Below, piece by piece: positions 37,501 to 50,598 of a DNA stretch of 64,000 bases. The notes below the pieces were generated by a model. It was not told the DNA's origin, did no database searches, and saw only the letters and a program-made list of their open reading frames with translations. The translations under genes were made by a program, and so were the position numbers. Within the stretch, counting starts at the first letter, position 1. The number at the start of each line of letters is the position of its first letter. Source of the stretch: Serinus canaria (lineage: Eukaryota; Chordata; Aves; Passeriformes; Fringillidae); assembly GCF_022539315.1 (NCBI RefSeq), contig NC_066333.1:3906001-3970000 (forward strand), read 5' to 3'.

Positions 37501-37904
37501 TTACACGTGGCTTTCTCTTGGGCTGGGTAAGCACCTGATAATTCCAGCTGAGTCTGGTAATTCCAGTCTTTCTGGGGAATGCAGAAGGAGGCTTGGTATT
37601 ATAAATGAGTTCTAGGACTCCCAGATATTTGGCTACTTTAGGAAATAGCAATGGAAGGGAGGTGAAGGAGCACCAAAACCAGTCCTTGTTTGAGCTCCCA
37701 GTGAAGTTTGCTCTCAGCCCAATAAATTTTGGGTCAATGTTCTGGTCAGCTCCCACCAATCTTTCCCATTTCCCACTATTCCTGAGGACAGCCTGGGATA
37801 GAAAGGGTTGGATCTGTGTCCTTGGGGTCCTGCACACCTGCTGTGTCACCCCTGCTGCTGCTGTTTCCTGCATGCCCAGGTGACACCAGCTTGTGCTGCC
37901 TCCT
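34561..37904. other. Single-copy AT-rich DNA, no gene recognised
   Basis: No repeat family or exon is recognised. The interval 36160-36640 is unusually A/T-rich with several T and A homopolymers. Open frames up to 147 codons (37466-37909, minus) have no domain. Confidence 0.45.
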
Positions 37905-37992
37905 GTCATGCTCTGAGCAGCCTGGGGCTGAGAGGATGTCCCTGCTCACTGCAGGGAGGCTGGAACTACCTGGCCTTCACCAAATTGTTCTG
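37905..37992 (+). mobile_element. Probable decayed CR1 3'-end fragment
   Basis: The words GAGGATGTCCCTGCTCACTG and GGAGGCTGGAACTACCTGGC match the position and order of the CR1 3' end in plus orientation, but the terminal ATTCTATGATTC is not visible. Confidence 0.45.
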
Positions 37993-40609
37993 GTTTGCTA
38001 TGGAACACACCCTTCACCTTTACCACTTCTGACAGGTCCTTGTCCATGTGGCTGATTGTCCCCTCTGCACTGACAGTAGCTGTTACACAAAGATTATAAA
38101 GTGAGTTTCCCCAGTAAGAAAAATGGCATTGTTCTGTAATTGGGTCACTTTTGTTTGATCCTTTTTAATTCCTCTCCCCAGAAGCAGAGACATCCTATCA
38201 AAGAAAGCTTGGAAACATCTCACAGACAAAACTTTGCAGAGAGTTTGCCTTTATTCTGCTTGCTGGCACTTCCTAATGCCCAGAAACTCCTTTTGCATGA
38301 TGCAAGCACAAGGCAGCAGCCCTTTGCCCATGCAATTACTGTGATTGTCTGCCCAAATCAAGTGGGTTTGTGTGCAAATGGCCAGCCAGCAGAGGCTGCC
38401 TGCACCAGCTTGAATTTTAATTTGCTCTGCAGAGTCTCATGCAAACACAAATACAAATGTGCTTGTGTATTAATATCTGACCAATCACCAAAATGCCTCT
38501 CCAAGAGTTTTTTTGGCTTTTTGTGTCAGTTAAAAACTCTTGGCTGGGCCACATGTAACCCCTGCAAGTGAATGGTGGCTCTTGTGAAAGCAGTGATTAT
38601 TGTTAACACCCAGGCACTATAATGATTCCAGATATGCTAGGAAGTTGATTCCCAATAATTAGCAATTAGCAGTAACTATTTTATTGAGCAGAAAAGAGTT
38701 GATTACAGTTGTTTTATCAGCTGGTATAATAATAGAAAATCTTGTTTCAAAAAGGGGAGAAAAAGGGATGATTTCAGAAAGTTGGGTCTTGCTTGCCAGC
38801 CGTCCATCACCAAAACAACAGCTTCAGGGAGCAGGAATTATTGATTTTGGGGGGATTAACTCTCAGCTACAGATAGCTCAGTTTCAGGGCATCATTTGTA
38901 AGCTGAGCTATAGCCACACACCAGCTGGCACAGGGGGCCTGGTCCAAAACTCCCTCAAACGATTTGGACAGCAATTTCAGGGCCACCTTTGGGTTAATAA
39001 GTCCCCATCTTGAGAGGAGTTTCAGATCTCAGAGCATCTGGCACCAGGGAGAAGCCCATTTACAGACAATTTCTTCCAAGATGGAAGAAAAGTGATTTCT
39101 GAAATGAGGAACAAGTTCCTTCCATGGAAGTGAGCTGTGAGGTTTGCAGCTGGCACACATCGATTCCCCCAGAGCTGCCTGAGCCAGCTCAGAAAGTGCA
39201 GGCAGGTAAACAGCGTCTGCAGACACCAGACTCTCCCTTCAAATGCTCCCCCAGTTAATTAATTTTTGCTCAATTTGATTTGACATTCAGATCTGTGATA
39301 TGTTTATCCTCCTAATGGGCACTTCTCCCTATTCCTGGCTTCCTCTGAAAGGTTTAACAAATGGCAGGGACTTTTTGGGGTGGGTAATGAGCCTTTAATT
39401 TTGTACTTATTTATTCATTAAGTTTCAGTAGTCTCTGGAAAACAACAAATTGAAAGACTTTCTGTGTATTTAGTCTCTGTTCTTTAGAAAATAAACCGCT
39501 TGCAGCCACAGGTCTATTATTGCCCTGGAGAAAGTTAGAGCTAAGATATCTCAAGGATTGCATTTTTCACATTGCAAGCAAGACATCTATCATTGTAATG
39601 AGCCACAGTGCCATGAAACCCCCCTGGCCTGCTCAGTCCCTGGGCTTGTTCTGCAGGGACCTCCAACAATTCTGCCAAGCAGCAGTGGCTCTGAATGTCC
39701 TTGTGCAGAGCTGAAATGAAACTCATTTCCCATTTCCAAATGGCCCCTGCCCACTCCTGGTCCCAGGGTCTCATCCTACACAGGGGGGTTGGAGAAGGGG
39801 CTCTGCTCCCTTTTGAATCCTATGGATCATCCCATAATTCCAGTGCAGAAATGAATGTGGGTGTTGATAGCAGGGGGTCTGTGAGATGGAAGAGACAGAA
39901 TGATTTAGCAGTGGAGATTGTCACAGAAAAAAGAGAAGATGGCAAATGAGAGAGGTTTGAGACAATGAAAGACACAGGAGAGAAAAGAGAGGAAGGACTG
40001 GGTAGAAAGAAATAAGGAAATAGAGGCCAGAGCCAACCCTCCAAAGCACTTTGCTTTGGTGACCATCGAGACAGGACATTAGACAGGATAAGCCACTGTA
40101 CAAATCCAGTTGGACAAGTCCTAAGAACTGCAGGCAGGCAGAAAAACTATCCCACAACTATAATTTTAGATCTGGTGAGGTTAGCAAAAGCTGGCAGACA
40201 GCTGGCTACCAAGCAGAGGCATTCAGCAAGAAAGCTGACTGGGAAATGATATTTTTTCCCCAGAGATAATTTGTCACAAATAATACTGAACTGTTCCATT
40301 TCCTTGGAAAAACTTATCCTGTCCTACATATGGAGAGGACTTAAAGGAGCTCTATTTCATTTTATTAAACTGTTCTGCCCTAGACCACTGACAGTGCTTC
40401 CATACCCAGGAGCCTTCTGCTCCTCATTTCCGTGGGTGAGGAGTCCAGGGGCTTGGAGCAGGGACACCAGAGGTGACAGGCTGAACAAAGCCACCAACAC
40501 CAGCTCCCATCTCATCATCCTGCTCCTGAAGAGTTGAGTATTAGTGTGCTTTAACATTATCCAGCACTGCTTGTGAGGATGTCTCACATATTTTTCATGG
40601 CACCAGAAA
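37993..40609. other. Single-copy DNA, no gene recognised
   Basis: No exon or clear repeat is recognised. A purine-rich stretch lies at 39880-40030. Confidence 0.45.
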
Positions 40610-40713
40610 GGTGAGGTGCCCTTCCAGGGGGAGCCCCACGACAGGGACAGGAACAAGATCACTCTGAAAGCCCCTACCAAGCACAACCACTCCCTAATTT
40701 TATGATTCTATGA
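40610..40713 (+). mobile_element. Probable decayed CR1 3'-end fragment
   Basis: The right edge TTTTATGATTCTATGAAATT at about 40697 has the TATGATTCTATGA terminus that is diagnostic of CR1. Upstream, AAGATCACTCTGAAAGCCCC occupies the place of the usual GATGATCTTTAAGGTCCC. The rest is heavily diverged. Confidence 0.6.
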
Positions 40714-42084
40714 AATTCAAAGAGGAGCTGAGTCCCTTGGAGACTCCTGTAGGTCCCAAACAAGCCCTTCAAGCTTTAAAATCTGATGTTCTGCACCTGG
40801 CAAAGGCAAACCAGAGGCTCCCCACCCCCCATCCTCCTTCCATTTATGCATTTCCACGCAGCTTCATTTTCCCCCTTTCACTAGTCCTTCCCCCACCATC
40901 CTAACAGAGTGAGTTCCTCCCTAATTCCTTCAGCTCTGCTGTGTTTCCAGTGCTCTGTGTGTGTCTGTAAGGGTGTGTGTGTGCAGGTGTGACCCGAAGG
41001 GTGCTGTGCTCTCTGCTCTGTGCCCATCCTGCTGTGCACAACAGCCCTTGGGGAGCTCTCAGCTAATCAGTGTTATCCACTCCGAGGCTGAACCCTCTCA
41101 TTTTACCTGCTGGGAGGCTCAGGCATGGCTGGCAGTAATTGGGAGGAACACAGTGCTGTGATTGCTAATTGTTCTGGGGAATGTTGTGCTTTACCTTTGG
41201 AAGTGCATCCCTGGGTAGGTTTTGTTCCTGATTTCGGAGTTGTGGCTCACAGGGTCCGTGGCCATTTGGGGTTTCACTCCCTGTGCAGCATTTCCCAAGC
41301 AGAGCTGGATTTGTTGGCTATTTTTTGCTATTTTTATCTGCCAGACAGCCTCTGTAGCCTTTTTACTTTGGAGTGCTTATGATCCACTACATGCTTGGAG
41401 ATTACCCGTGTGCCTCTCGAGACCTGGAAAATAACAAAAGAGAATGTCTAAAATTTTGTGGGAGAAGCTGGAGGTTCTCTCTCTGAAATTTCAGAACCCA
41501 GCAGTGTGGAGTGAGTGTGTGCCCCTGACCTCTTCCAGCACCTGCAGCCATCACAGCCCCAGGAACATCAGCCAAAAGCTTCCTCAAGTGCTGGTGGATC
41601 ATGGAGATCCTTGGCCCTGCATGGTGTGCAGTGCTGTCCTTTCCACCTTTGTGGCACCTTCCCTGTGTTCCTCACTGCTCTCCTGCTGAACCCAGCTGGG
41701 GACAGCACTGCCTGATCCCATTTATTCATCAATAAGAGATCCCTTTTTAGTTCAAAAGCCTGATTGTTTACCACAGCATTTCACAATTCCCCTCATAATT
41801 TGCCTAGAAATTAGGCTGTGCAGGAAGCCAAAAGCATCTGCCCTGCTGTTAACACAAGAGCCCACCCCCACAGCAGATAAGAGCTCCAACAGGAAATAAC
41901 TCCAGAAGATTTATCCAGAGGGCTGGTGGGAGAGGGCTCGAGGCAAAGTCCCTGGAAAGGAGAGGCTCTGAGAGTCCTTTTGGCCAAGCAAGTGAACACC
42001 TCACTGGCACCTTGAGCCTATTTTGCTTTCCCAGCCTTTTGGCAGGGTGCAGCAGGCTGTGCAGGGGTCACAGGGAAGGGTGAC
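40714..42084. other. Single-copy DNA, no gene recognised
   Basis: A TG-rich patch lies at 40956-40983. No exon or known repeat is recognised. Confidence 0.45.
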
Positions 42085-42192
42085 TCAGATTTTGTGTTGC
42101 TGAAATGGCACCTGAGGTATTAAAGAGTCTTTTTTCCCAGCCCCATGACCAAAGAAGAAGACAGGATTCCTTGGCTCTTGTTCTCAAGGTTG

Positions 42193-42198
42193 TTTATT
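42193..42198 (-). promoter_or_regulatory. LTR poly(A) signal AATAAA
   Basis: AATAAA on the minus strand, about 95 bp downstream of the TATA box in element orientation. Confidence 0.6.
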
Positions 42199-42290
42199 TT
42201 CTCTTATCCATCCCATTCTCTCTCTGCCCTGCTGAGCTCTGTCCAGCAGGTCAGGTTGTGGCACAGTCCCTGCCCTTGGGGTGGTGTTGG

Positions 42291-42299
42291 CTTTTTATA
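42291..42299 (-). promoter_or_regulatory. LTR TATA box
   Basis: TATAAAAAG on the minus strand, upstream of the poly(A) signal in the LTR's own orientation, as expected for a U3 promoter. Confidence 0.55.
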
Positions 42300-42691
42300 C
42301 TAAGAACTAGGTGTGCTTTATTTACAATAATTTTCCAATACCTGTCACCTATGTCAGACAGTCTGTCTCTGCTCTAAACCAATCCAAGAGTGCCACCATC
42401 ACAGCAGAAGATGAAGGACAAGAAGAAGAAGAAGGACAGGACACACCCAGATTCCTCCATCTTGCCTCTTGAAGCCCCATTCTAAATCCCCAAAATTCTA
42501 CTTTTTCACCCTGTGACAAATTAATTATTATTCTATTCAAACTCTTGTGGCAGATTCCTACAAGTTGGTAATTGTTTCCATGGGCTAAAATCAAAGGCAC
42601 AGGTGTCTTTGACTCTGTGCCAAGGTCTCTGAGCCCCTGCCAGGGTCTGGAGTCACCCAGGGCAGCCAGAGGAATGTCCTGGGTCCTGACA

Positions 42692-43384
42692 GGTGACCTG
42701 TCTGCAGCCTCAGCCCCCACCCAGCTGGCCAGGGAAGCTGTGTGTGGCCAAGTTCCTGACCAGTCCCCTGGCTCCTTCCTGCTCCTGGGTCTCTGTAAAG
42801 GTTCTGTGAGGCTGGCAGCAGGGGCAGACCAGGCAAGGACACCAGGAAGTTTGCTGCTGGCTTTCGTTCATGATAGAAAACAAGCAGGAGTTTTCCTGGC
42901 CCACATGATCTCCAGACAATCACCAGCAGTAACACCATGTGAAACCTCTTTCAAACACTGTGTTGAGCTCTTGGATGTCTTCCTCCCTGCTGCCTTTGTG
43001 CTGCTTTTCCCCACAGGTGGAGAGCTCCTTCAGCCTCATCCAGGCACTCAGCTCCTCCACCTCTTCCCAGGGACACCTCCTGGGCTGCATGGTTGGATCC
43101 TAACCAGGCACAGCCTGTGTCTGTGTGCTGGTGGCAGCTCCTCCAGCCTTGGCAGCTCTGTTCTGTGCAGACACTCAATTCCTCTGGGATCCTTTGGGTG
43201 GAGAACCCTGCTGCAGCCTCCACGCTCAGCCCACAGCCCACAGGACACAGCCTTCCAGTGCAGCAGATCCCTTCTCCTGGCAGCACCACAGCACCACATG
43301 AGCTGCCTTGGGAAGCATATCTGTGCTCACCCAGTGTGGCACAAAATAATAGAGAGGGGAGAAAAGATGCAGCCTGAATATTAT
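42692..43384. other. Single-copy GC-richer DNA, no gene recognised
   Basis: The longest open frame of the window (42572-43390, plus, 272 codons) begins inside the LTR on its antisense strand and continues through this interval. Its product is rich in Ser, Leu, Pro and Gly and shows no domain. I treat it as a chance frame. Confidence 0.5.
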
Positions 43385-43725
43385 GCCTGAATTTTCCATT
43401 ATTACTGTATCACTGTGTCAAAATTGAAAGCGGTGTAAGATTTCTCAAGAGGAGCCATCCATAATGTATTGCAGAGCTGTGTGGAGGTGTTTTATGAAAT
43501 GTATTTTATTCAAACCAGTATATACAACACTAACATTATTGAAAGAAATTGAAGGCCCAGTCTTCTCTCCTTAAAATATTCATTATTCATGTTATAGTCC
43601 TTTAACAAAAACTAAAGCCAAATACGTATTCAATTTATTTTTTCCCCATTCAGACTTACATGCTATTCATCTCTAGTGTCCAATGGAGGTGAAATGTCCT
43701 CTTATTATTCCTGTGTTAGCTTCTG
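43385..43725. promoter_or_regulatory. Repeat-free AT-rich block, candidate conserved element
   Basis: No repeat traces. Holds words such as CATAATGTATTG, AATATTCATTATTCATG and GAAAGCGGTGTAAG with a retained CpG at 43432. The call rests on composition alone. Confidence 0.2.
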
Positions 43726-46700
43726 ACAGTTCAATTTCTCTGAGTGCTGTGCTTGAGACACCTCTTAACAAATAGCCATATAGGTAATTGCTCTGGTTGA
43801 AATTTCTTGCCAAATCTTTGAGATCTGATGTAGATCAGAGGCAGTGGAATGTTGTCACATTCTGATTCAGCCCTGGCAGCTGCCTCTGTGAGGCCTTTCC
43901 TTCTGATAAATATTATTAGAATAACTTTCAACACATGCAGTTTTCATTCCTTCCAAATCAGACCTTGCCAATGTATTGTGCCAGAAATGCTCTGCAGCCT
44001 TGTTTCTGCCTTCGTTTTGCATTCACAGAAATTATCAGGGTATCCAGTGGGAACAAATTGCTGTTTCTTTTCAGCTGACTTCCTGGAAGAGAGATCATCT
44101 CACCAATTCCTATAACCTACCAGCACTCTGAACACCTAAGGAGTGCTGCTCAAAACATGTTGTAAAATGACTTCATCCCCCAAGAGTTCAAGGCTATCCT
44201 TCACAGTGTGCTTTTCCTGATGAGATTTAAGGGACTCATTTGGCAAATTCCCTCCTGGAAATCTGTTTCTTGCTTTGCTTTCTTTTTTGCCTCTCAAGCA
44301 TTTTTCAGCCCAAACTTCTTCACAAGGTATTTCTGTTTAAGAGCAGCAGCTTGAGGTGCCTGGCAGCAGTGGGAGTCTCCTGGGCATAGCACTGTGTGTC
44401 CAGACAGCCAAAGCTGCCCTTCCCCAGGGCACAATCTGAGAAAACAAAGAAATCCAACAGGAGAGAAAGGAAATGTCACAGCTTTAGAGCAGAGAAACTG
44501 AGGCAGGCAGAGATTAAGGGTGTTGATTCTCAAATTGTTTTATAATTCTAAGCTGCCTAATTATTTCTTTTGGTGCTCTCGAAATTATTTCTTTTTTAAT
44601 GGTGACTAAATTATTTTCAGGAGCTAGGACTCCAATGGGCCATTTTTCTTGGGAGGCTTCTAAGAGAGGTGCAGTGTCACAGCCAGTCCTCAGTTTTAAT
44701 CACAGACTCATTAGCCCTGCTGCAGACTGCCATAATTTTGCTTTGTCCCCTTCAGTGGGAATTTGTGTTCCAGAAGATTTTGCCTGTGATGAGTTACTAT
44801 TGATTTTTCCAGGCCACAATTAATCTTGCAAGCACTTTTAAAATAAATAAATAAATAAAGTCCTCTGGATTATAAACACATGTCTGTGCCTTTGTACCAC
44901 TGAAACCCAAGCTGAAAATGCTCTGTCTCCTACCCAGCCCCTCTCCCTCCCCTTTCCCTTTGCTAGGTGTACCTACAGCAATCAAACAAACACAGCAAAC
45001 CCTCTGGCAGCCAGGACCTACAAAGGGGCAGGAAGGCAAAGAGAGACAGAAAGACAAAAAAGAGACAGAAAGATGAAAGCAGACACACTCCTGGACTGTC
45101 CTGGCTCCAGCCCTGGGTGCTGTGCAGGACTGACAGTGCCTTCAGTGCTAATGGCACCTGGAGAAGGTGAAGGAAAACCCCTTTCCATGGGAAACAGTGC
45201 TTGGAGAGGTGTAGCACTCACCCCCAGTGTCTGGAAAAAGCAGCTGATGCATGTCCCAGAGCACTCCCAGAGGGTGAGGAAGACTCTGCTTTCAGAGGGG
45301 TCCCCAGCAGCACTTTGCTCACAAGTCCAAAGCCAGGATCCTGCTTTTCCTCCCTGTTTCAGTCTAAAAGTGAGTAGCAGAAATGTCTGTCAAATTGAAT
45401 TGCAATGCAAATATCCCACTAACACATAAAAACCTGGCCTGCTGAGCAAAGCATTAATGGATCTGGGCTGGGAGCAAAGGTCTGATGCTTTCACAGACCA
45501 AAATAATGCCTGTACAACAACAGTGGCACAGACCCTTTGTGGTCTTCTCTCCCCAAAAATTATCTGGGGACTTCTCCTGTCCCCTCTGTGAAGCAGTAAT
45601 GCCATTGTGGTTCCCAGTTGCTGTCAAGCTCTTTTGTCACTTGAGTGGTGCTGGGCATTAGCAAACATTGAATTGCAGCTGTTGCAGTTGGAAGGGGAAA
45701 ATGCTGGGTTTATAATAAAAAAAAAGAATATTATGTGAATATAATGTATTCTATCCATTTTTTCGGCTACTAAAAATCAGTGGGATACACAAAACTAAGT
45801 GGAAGTTTTGTCTTTAGTTGTTGTTATTTTCCCAGGAAATCTGTGGAATTTTTTGAGTCTAACACCCCTTGGGAAAGTCTGCTCAGAGCTGCAGTAAGGG
45901 CTCATTTGTACAAGACCAAATGTATCTTCTAAATCTGCCTGTCTGAAAGGAAGTAAAGCTTTAAAAAATAATTAAGATTTCCTACAAGTGCCTCATTCAC
46001 AATAAAATTTCATAATATAGTTACATTAAGAGGAAATGAATGCCTCTCATTTGAGGCTATTACCACAAATGAATTAAATGAGCAGATACCTTTTGGAGAC
46101 TGGCTTTAAAATCTGGATTTCACTCCCAAATGGAGCAGTTCCAAGATGCTCTGTCAGTGCCATGGCACACGAACAAGGTGTGCAGTACCCAGGCTCTGGT
46201 GGCCAGGTCAGGAAGACACCACTCCACATTTAATGGGTATGTGCTGGTACAGCCTCCACCTCATCACCAGCAGCTCTTGGCAGGGTGAAACCAGCAACTT
46301 TATGGCACAAGAACCAAATGAAAAGATGTTGGTTTTGAAATAACAAACCTGGAGGAGTCCCAAGAGCTCCCAGCCTGACCCTACTGAAATCAAGAGAGGA
46401 TGAGGACTGAGCAGATGTCCTGGCTGGGATGTGCATGGCTGGAGCCATTGCTCTCTTGGCTCCATTTCTTCTCCAATAAACTGTTCTGAAAAGCAGGTGG
46501 GTAAATACTGTGTTGAATCAGCTACACCTGATTGTCCTGGCTAAATGTATTTACTGAATCACACAACTGGAGTAGTGTTGGTAGTTGAGCTGATATGAAT
46601 TACTCTGTATTTAATGAGAATATTTTGCTTTTCCTCTGAGGATCCCAAAGCTCTTTTGTTAGGGAACATAATTTTTTAAACTTAATCTCAAATATCAAAC

Positions 46701-46736
46701 CTGCTTCTCAGCAAGCCAAAAATCCTGTCCAGAGAA
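43726..46736. other. Single-copy DNA with an AAAT run, no gene recognised
   Basis: A short AAAT tetranucleotide run lies at 44839-44859 and a GACAGAAA-type purine repeat at 45041-45074. No exon or transposable element is recognised. Confidence 0.45.
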
Positions 46737-46893
46737 AGGTAATGGCTGCTCTCAGGTCACCCCTGGAGGGATATAAAAACATGTAGATGTGGCACTTGGG
46801 GACATGGTTTTGTGCTGGCCTTGGCAGTACAGGGAATTGGTTGGACTCAATGTTCTCAAAGCCCTTTTCCAACCTAAATTATTCCATGACTCA
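46737..46893 (+). mobile_element. CR1 LINE 3'-end fragment
   Basis: The landmarks GGAATTGGTTGGACTCAATG, TTCTCAAAGCCCTTTTCCAA and CCTAAATTATTCCATGACTC near 46833-46892 match the CR1 3' end of the older subfamilies, in plus orientation. The 5' limit is approximate. Confidence 0.85.
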
Positions 46894-49189
46894 AAGACAA
46901 ACAAACCCTGTTATTTCTTCTTTCCTGGCTTGCTAGAGCCTGCTCCAGGTAGCACAGCACTTCTGGGGAGCAAGGAGGCCAAAGCGGGAGCTCAATTTGT
47001 TCAGAGCACTGGAGTTTGTAAGAGTGGCTGAGTTGTTTTGCAATAAATTCTTTCAGCTTAAAAATTAATACCCAGAGTAAATACCTCCTTATGCACTTCT
47101 CCTTTGTGTGCAACCCATCAGCTTCAGGATTTATAACCTTCTTAACAATTAATATCCAATTTCCTTGCAGTAGCTTCTCATTATAGTCAGCTTTTGTCTT
47201 CATACCTGAAGGTTTTTTAAATACCATTTGCTGGGTGTTCTATGATTTCCTGATAAAAGACATTGAGCTGAATCTTGTCACTCTTTCCTCAAGGTGATCA
47301 CTGTGTTCCAGCCCCATACTTTGATATTCCTGTTACTGTACAAAAGAGATGCTAATTCTTTAGCTGTGTGTGTTCAGCACACAAAGGAAGGGTTTTCAAA
47401 CAAAGGCCAAATAAATAAGTAAAATTCAGGTTGACATGGAGACCAGAGTTATCTCCTCAGTAAGTGCATCTGTAAATAAATATGTCTCTTGTGTTCTCTC
47501 AATATTTGGAACAAGATGATGCAGAGAAGGGCACAGAGCCTTCAGCCCTGGGAGGCTTGACTGCTGCACAACCATAAAGTAGAATAAAATAAATAGATGG
47601 CTGTTGCTTCTCACTTCAAGGATAAATTGTGTGAAAAGGTACATAAGGGCCTGCAATCAGCTGCTTAATCACATTTAAATAATAAAATAAAAAAACCCCA
47701 CAAACATCCAGACAACCTACTTGTGTGTAACTGATATGCTTGATTGGTGAGAATTATGGGCAGTAATCATATTATCATTTCCATTAGATTTTTCTCTTCC
47801 ACAGTTTTTATAACTCAAGTGATTCATCTAACAGATGAATGTACAGACACAGACAAATACTTCAGATGGCTTTTCGGAGCTGTTTATGTGTAATTTGTCA
47901 CACAACAAGTTCATCTCCGCTAATTTTCCAAGAGCTGAAGTTGTTATTACCAGCACAAAGACATAAAGAATGCCAAGGCCGTGGAGCTGACAGGGAAGGG
48001 AAGGCCAGGAATGGGAAGAGGAGGGCAGGAAACAGCAGTGTCTGCATCTCCTGCTGAAGGAGGGGTGCAGTGGGAGAGGAAATAAAAGGGAAGAATGACT
48101 CTGGAGTGGGATCAGGATTTTCACTGTTGGGAAAATGGGAAGGGTCTGGCATAAAGGAGAAAATGACAGCAGACAGAGGCCTTGCTCTGGAGTCCTGCTG
48201 GGCAGGGGACACAAAGGTGCCTCAACTGCCAAGACTGGAGGGTCACATCACATGTCACTGGAAAGATCAATTCCCCAGACTGGCAACACAAGCACTGCTG
48301 CTGTCCAGCACCTTTAAACTGAAGCCAAGGCTGAGCCCTTACACCTCAGAGAGGGGGAAGCCAGACAAGTGGAAACAAACAGTCACAATGCTTTCATTCC
48401 CTTTTGTGTGAAAAATTCCTAGAGCATTATTAATTTCTGATGATACTTGCAATCAGCAGAACTCATTCATTTTTTAAGTTTCACTTAGTTGCTGTGAATG
48501 GATCTGTTTCTCAGCTGGGTGGCTGCATTCATTTTGCAATAATGGTATTTGTTTGACATCTGAGAAATTAACAATGCAAATGCCTCTGTGTCTTGGTAGC
48601 ACATTTAAAATAAAATATCTCCTCACGCTGAATGGATGGCTTGACTGTGAAAAGGGCTCCATAACAGTCAAAACATTTTTCAAAACCCATTATAATGTGA
48701 AGCACTTGCATGTGATGGGATTGTCTCTCTACCCACACTGCCCAGATAAAGGAAGGCTGGGAGTCCTTGTGGGATGGTTTTATCCCTGCTCCCAGGGCTC
48801 CTGGGGCAGGCTGCAGTGGGCAAGGCAAGCCCATGGAATCCTGGGCACTTGGAGAATCTTGTATTTTTCCTCCTCATGATTCAGAGTCTTGCTAATGCAA
48901 GACATTAAAAATGTGGTGGGATTTACCCTTATGTTTAACAAATAGAAGTCTAGAAATGTTTAACAAACATGAGAAGTGGAAAAGAGAAGAAGAAAACAAA
49001 AAGTGAATTGCAGGCATCGCGCCCACACAAAATCTAATTCTTTTTAATCCAATGTAAGTTTTGTTTTATTTTGGTGGTGGAGGCTGAATGTGGTGTGTTA
49101 GTGCAGAGAATTAATAATGCATTACATTCCTGCCCTAGCTGACAGGAAGACACAATTCCTACTGCACATCTTCCCGTTGACCTCCTGTT
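46894..49189. other. Single-copy DNA, no gene recognised
   Basis: No repeat family or exon is recognised. The interval 47660-47830 is AT-rich. Open frames at 47828-48411 overlap on both strands and lack domains. Confidence 0.45.
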
Positions 49190-49610
49190 CCTATCACCCA
49201 TTTATGCCTGCTCATTTCTGTATTTTCTTTGGTTCATAACCAGAAGAAAAGCCCTTGCTTTACAAGCCATTGATAAATTGTCATTTACAGGAGGCAATAA
49301 TTTCCTTAAAAATTTGCATAATGTTTTTACTGGTCATTTAGGGCTGCTGTGTATGATATTAAACCTTAAATGGCACAGTTTTATTATGCATTAAGCCTCA
49401 AATAGCATTACAAACCCACCAGCCTCACTGGAATATTTTCTATTTCCTGAAATTTAATTGTGCTGCGAGCCAAGGCAGCTCATAAAGCTCCAATAAGTCT
49501 CATTACCAAACTGGGATGTTGCACTGGCAGTTTCAGATCACTTACATTCAATAAAATGGACACATGGCATTGCCAGCAGGCCTGCGAGGGCCGAGGCCAT
49601 GGGAGAGGGC
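49190..49610. promoter_or_regulatory. Candidate conserved element with an exact octamer motif
   Basis: Repeat-free AT-rich block. ATTTGCAT at 49312-49319 is the exact POU-factor octamer (ATGCAAAT on the minus strand). Other words include TTATTATGCATTAAGC at about 49380, TTTAATTG at 49453, and CpGs near 49466 and 49585-49593. The motif is visible; function is inferred. Confidence 0.25.
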
Positions 49611-50598
49611 TTCAAAGACAGACTGAGGAGCAGCCCAGCTTGAGGAGTGGTTTAAAACCTGGCTTTAGATCTTCCCTCTGCCTCACAAGCTCTGGCACTG
49701 GGACCAACACATTTACATCTCCATATATGTAAATATATAATGAGGATGCAGCTGGCAGGGACGTCCCATTTTCTCCAGGAGGTTCCCTGGGGGCAGAGGC
49801 ATAAACCCAGCTGGAGGATGGAGCTAGAGCTGGCACAAGACAGCTTTGGACAGGGTGAGTAGGGGGAAGGAGGGCTTTGGGAAATTGCTTCTCCTTCCCC
49901 CTGAACATGGGTCACTGGGGCCAGTAAATCAAGCGAGGCCACCACTGATGGCTGATGTCACCCAGGATCTACTCCAGGAGCCATTAAGTCAATTGAAAGT
50001 CTCTCATGGATATCAGATGGCTTTGAGTTAGGGCCCAAGGTCAGGTTTAGCTTAAGTTCACCTGGCAGTGTGATTTGTACTCATGGAAGGAACTGGCCTC
50101 AATAACAAGTGCTGAACTGTCATGGCCCAGCTCACTGCCTAAATTAACTTGCTCAGATGGACTTTCAAATAAAGCTGTTTTAAGAATGCAGTGTAGCATA
50201 GAAAGCAATTTGTTTCCTTAAGATTTAGTACCAAATGCCTGCCTTGATTTGGATTCTAGAGAAGGCAGCAACTGGTGAAGTGGGCAATTTGAAACTTAAC
50301 ATATTTCTCCTCCCTAAGACTGGATCCCATTAAAACAAGGTGCAAAGTGCTACTAATTTATCAATCATTCCTCGTGTGATTTTATTCCTCCAAGTAAATT
50401 ACATGGAAGAACGTTTCCTTTTTCCTGCATCTCCTTTCTCTGCACCTTTCATTTGCCTGGATCCCTGCTCAGGCAGGAAAGCAGCACCCCACACCCACCT
50501 TCCCTCATCTCCCATCACTCCAGCTGCTCCCTCCAGATGACTGCAGAACAGCTGTGTAAAATGGGGTGAAGAGAATAGGACAACTCAAAGAGCCTTTA
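49611..50598. other. Single-copy DNA, no gene recognised
   Basis: Only a short TATATGTAAATATATA stretch at 49723-49738 stands out. No exon is recognised. Confidence 0.4.

Larger units (their letters stand above)
42085..42691 (-). mobile_element. Endogenous retrovirus LTR with TATA box and poly(A) signal
   Basis: Read on the minus strand it begins TGTCAGGACCCAGGACATTC at 42691. It carries a TATA box at 42291-42299 and, about 95 bp further on, AATAAACAACCTTGAGAAC (signal at 42193-42198), then U5-like sequence. It resembles a common songbird LTR type. The hexamer GGTGAC at 42079-42084 recurs at 42692-42697 and could be a 6-bp target-site duplication, as in ERVK-type elements. If so, the left end lacks a canonical terminus, because the nearest TG lies at 42093. 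No internal genes are attached, so it is probably a solo LTR. Confidence 0.7.

Noticed and set aside
39770..39845. Possible CR1 3' tail
   Set aside because: Only GGGGGTTGGA and CATAATTCC resemble the terminus; the order and spacing of landmarks do not hold.
42572..43390. 272-codon open frame, longest in the window
   Set aside because: It starts within the antisense of an LTR, is rich in Ser/Leu/Pro/Gly, shows no domain and crosses the LTR edge into unique DNA. A GC-rich patch explains it.
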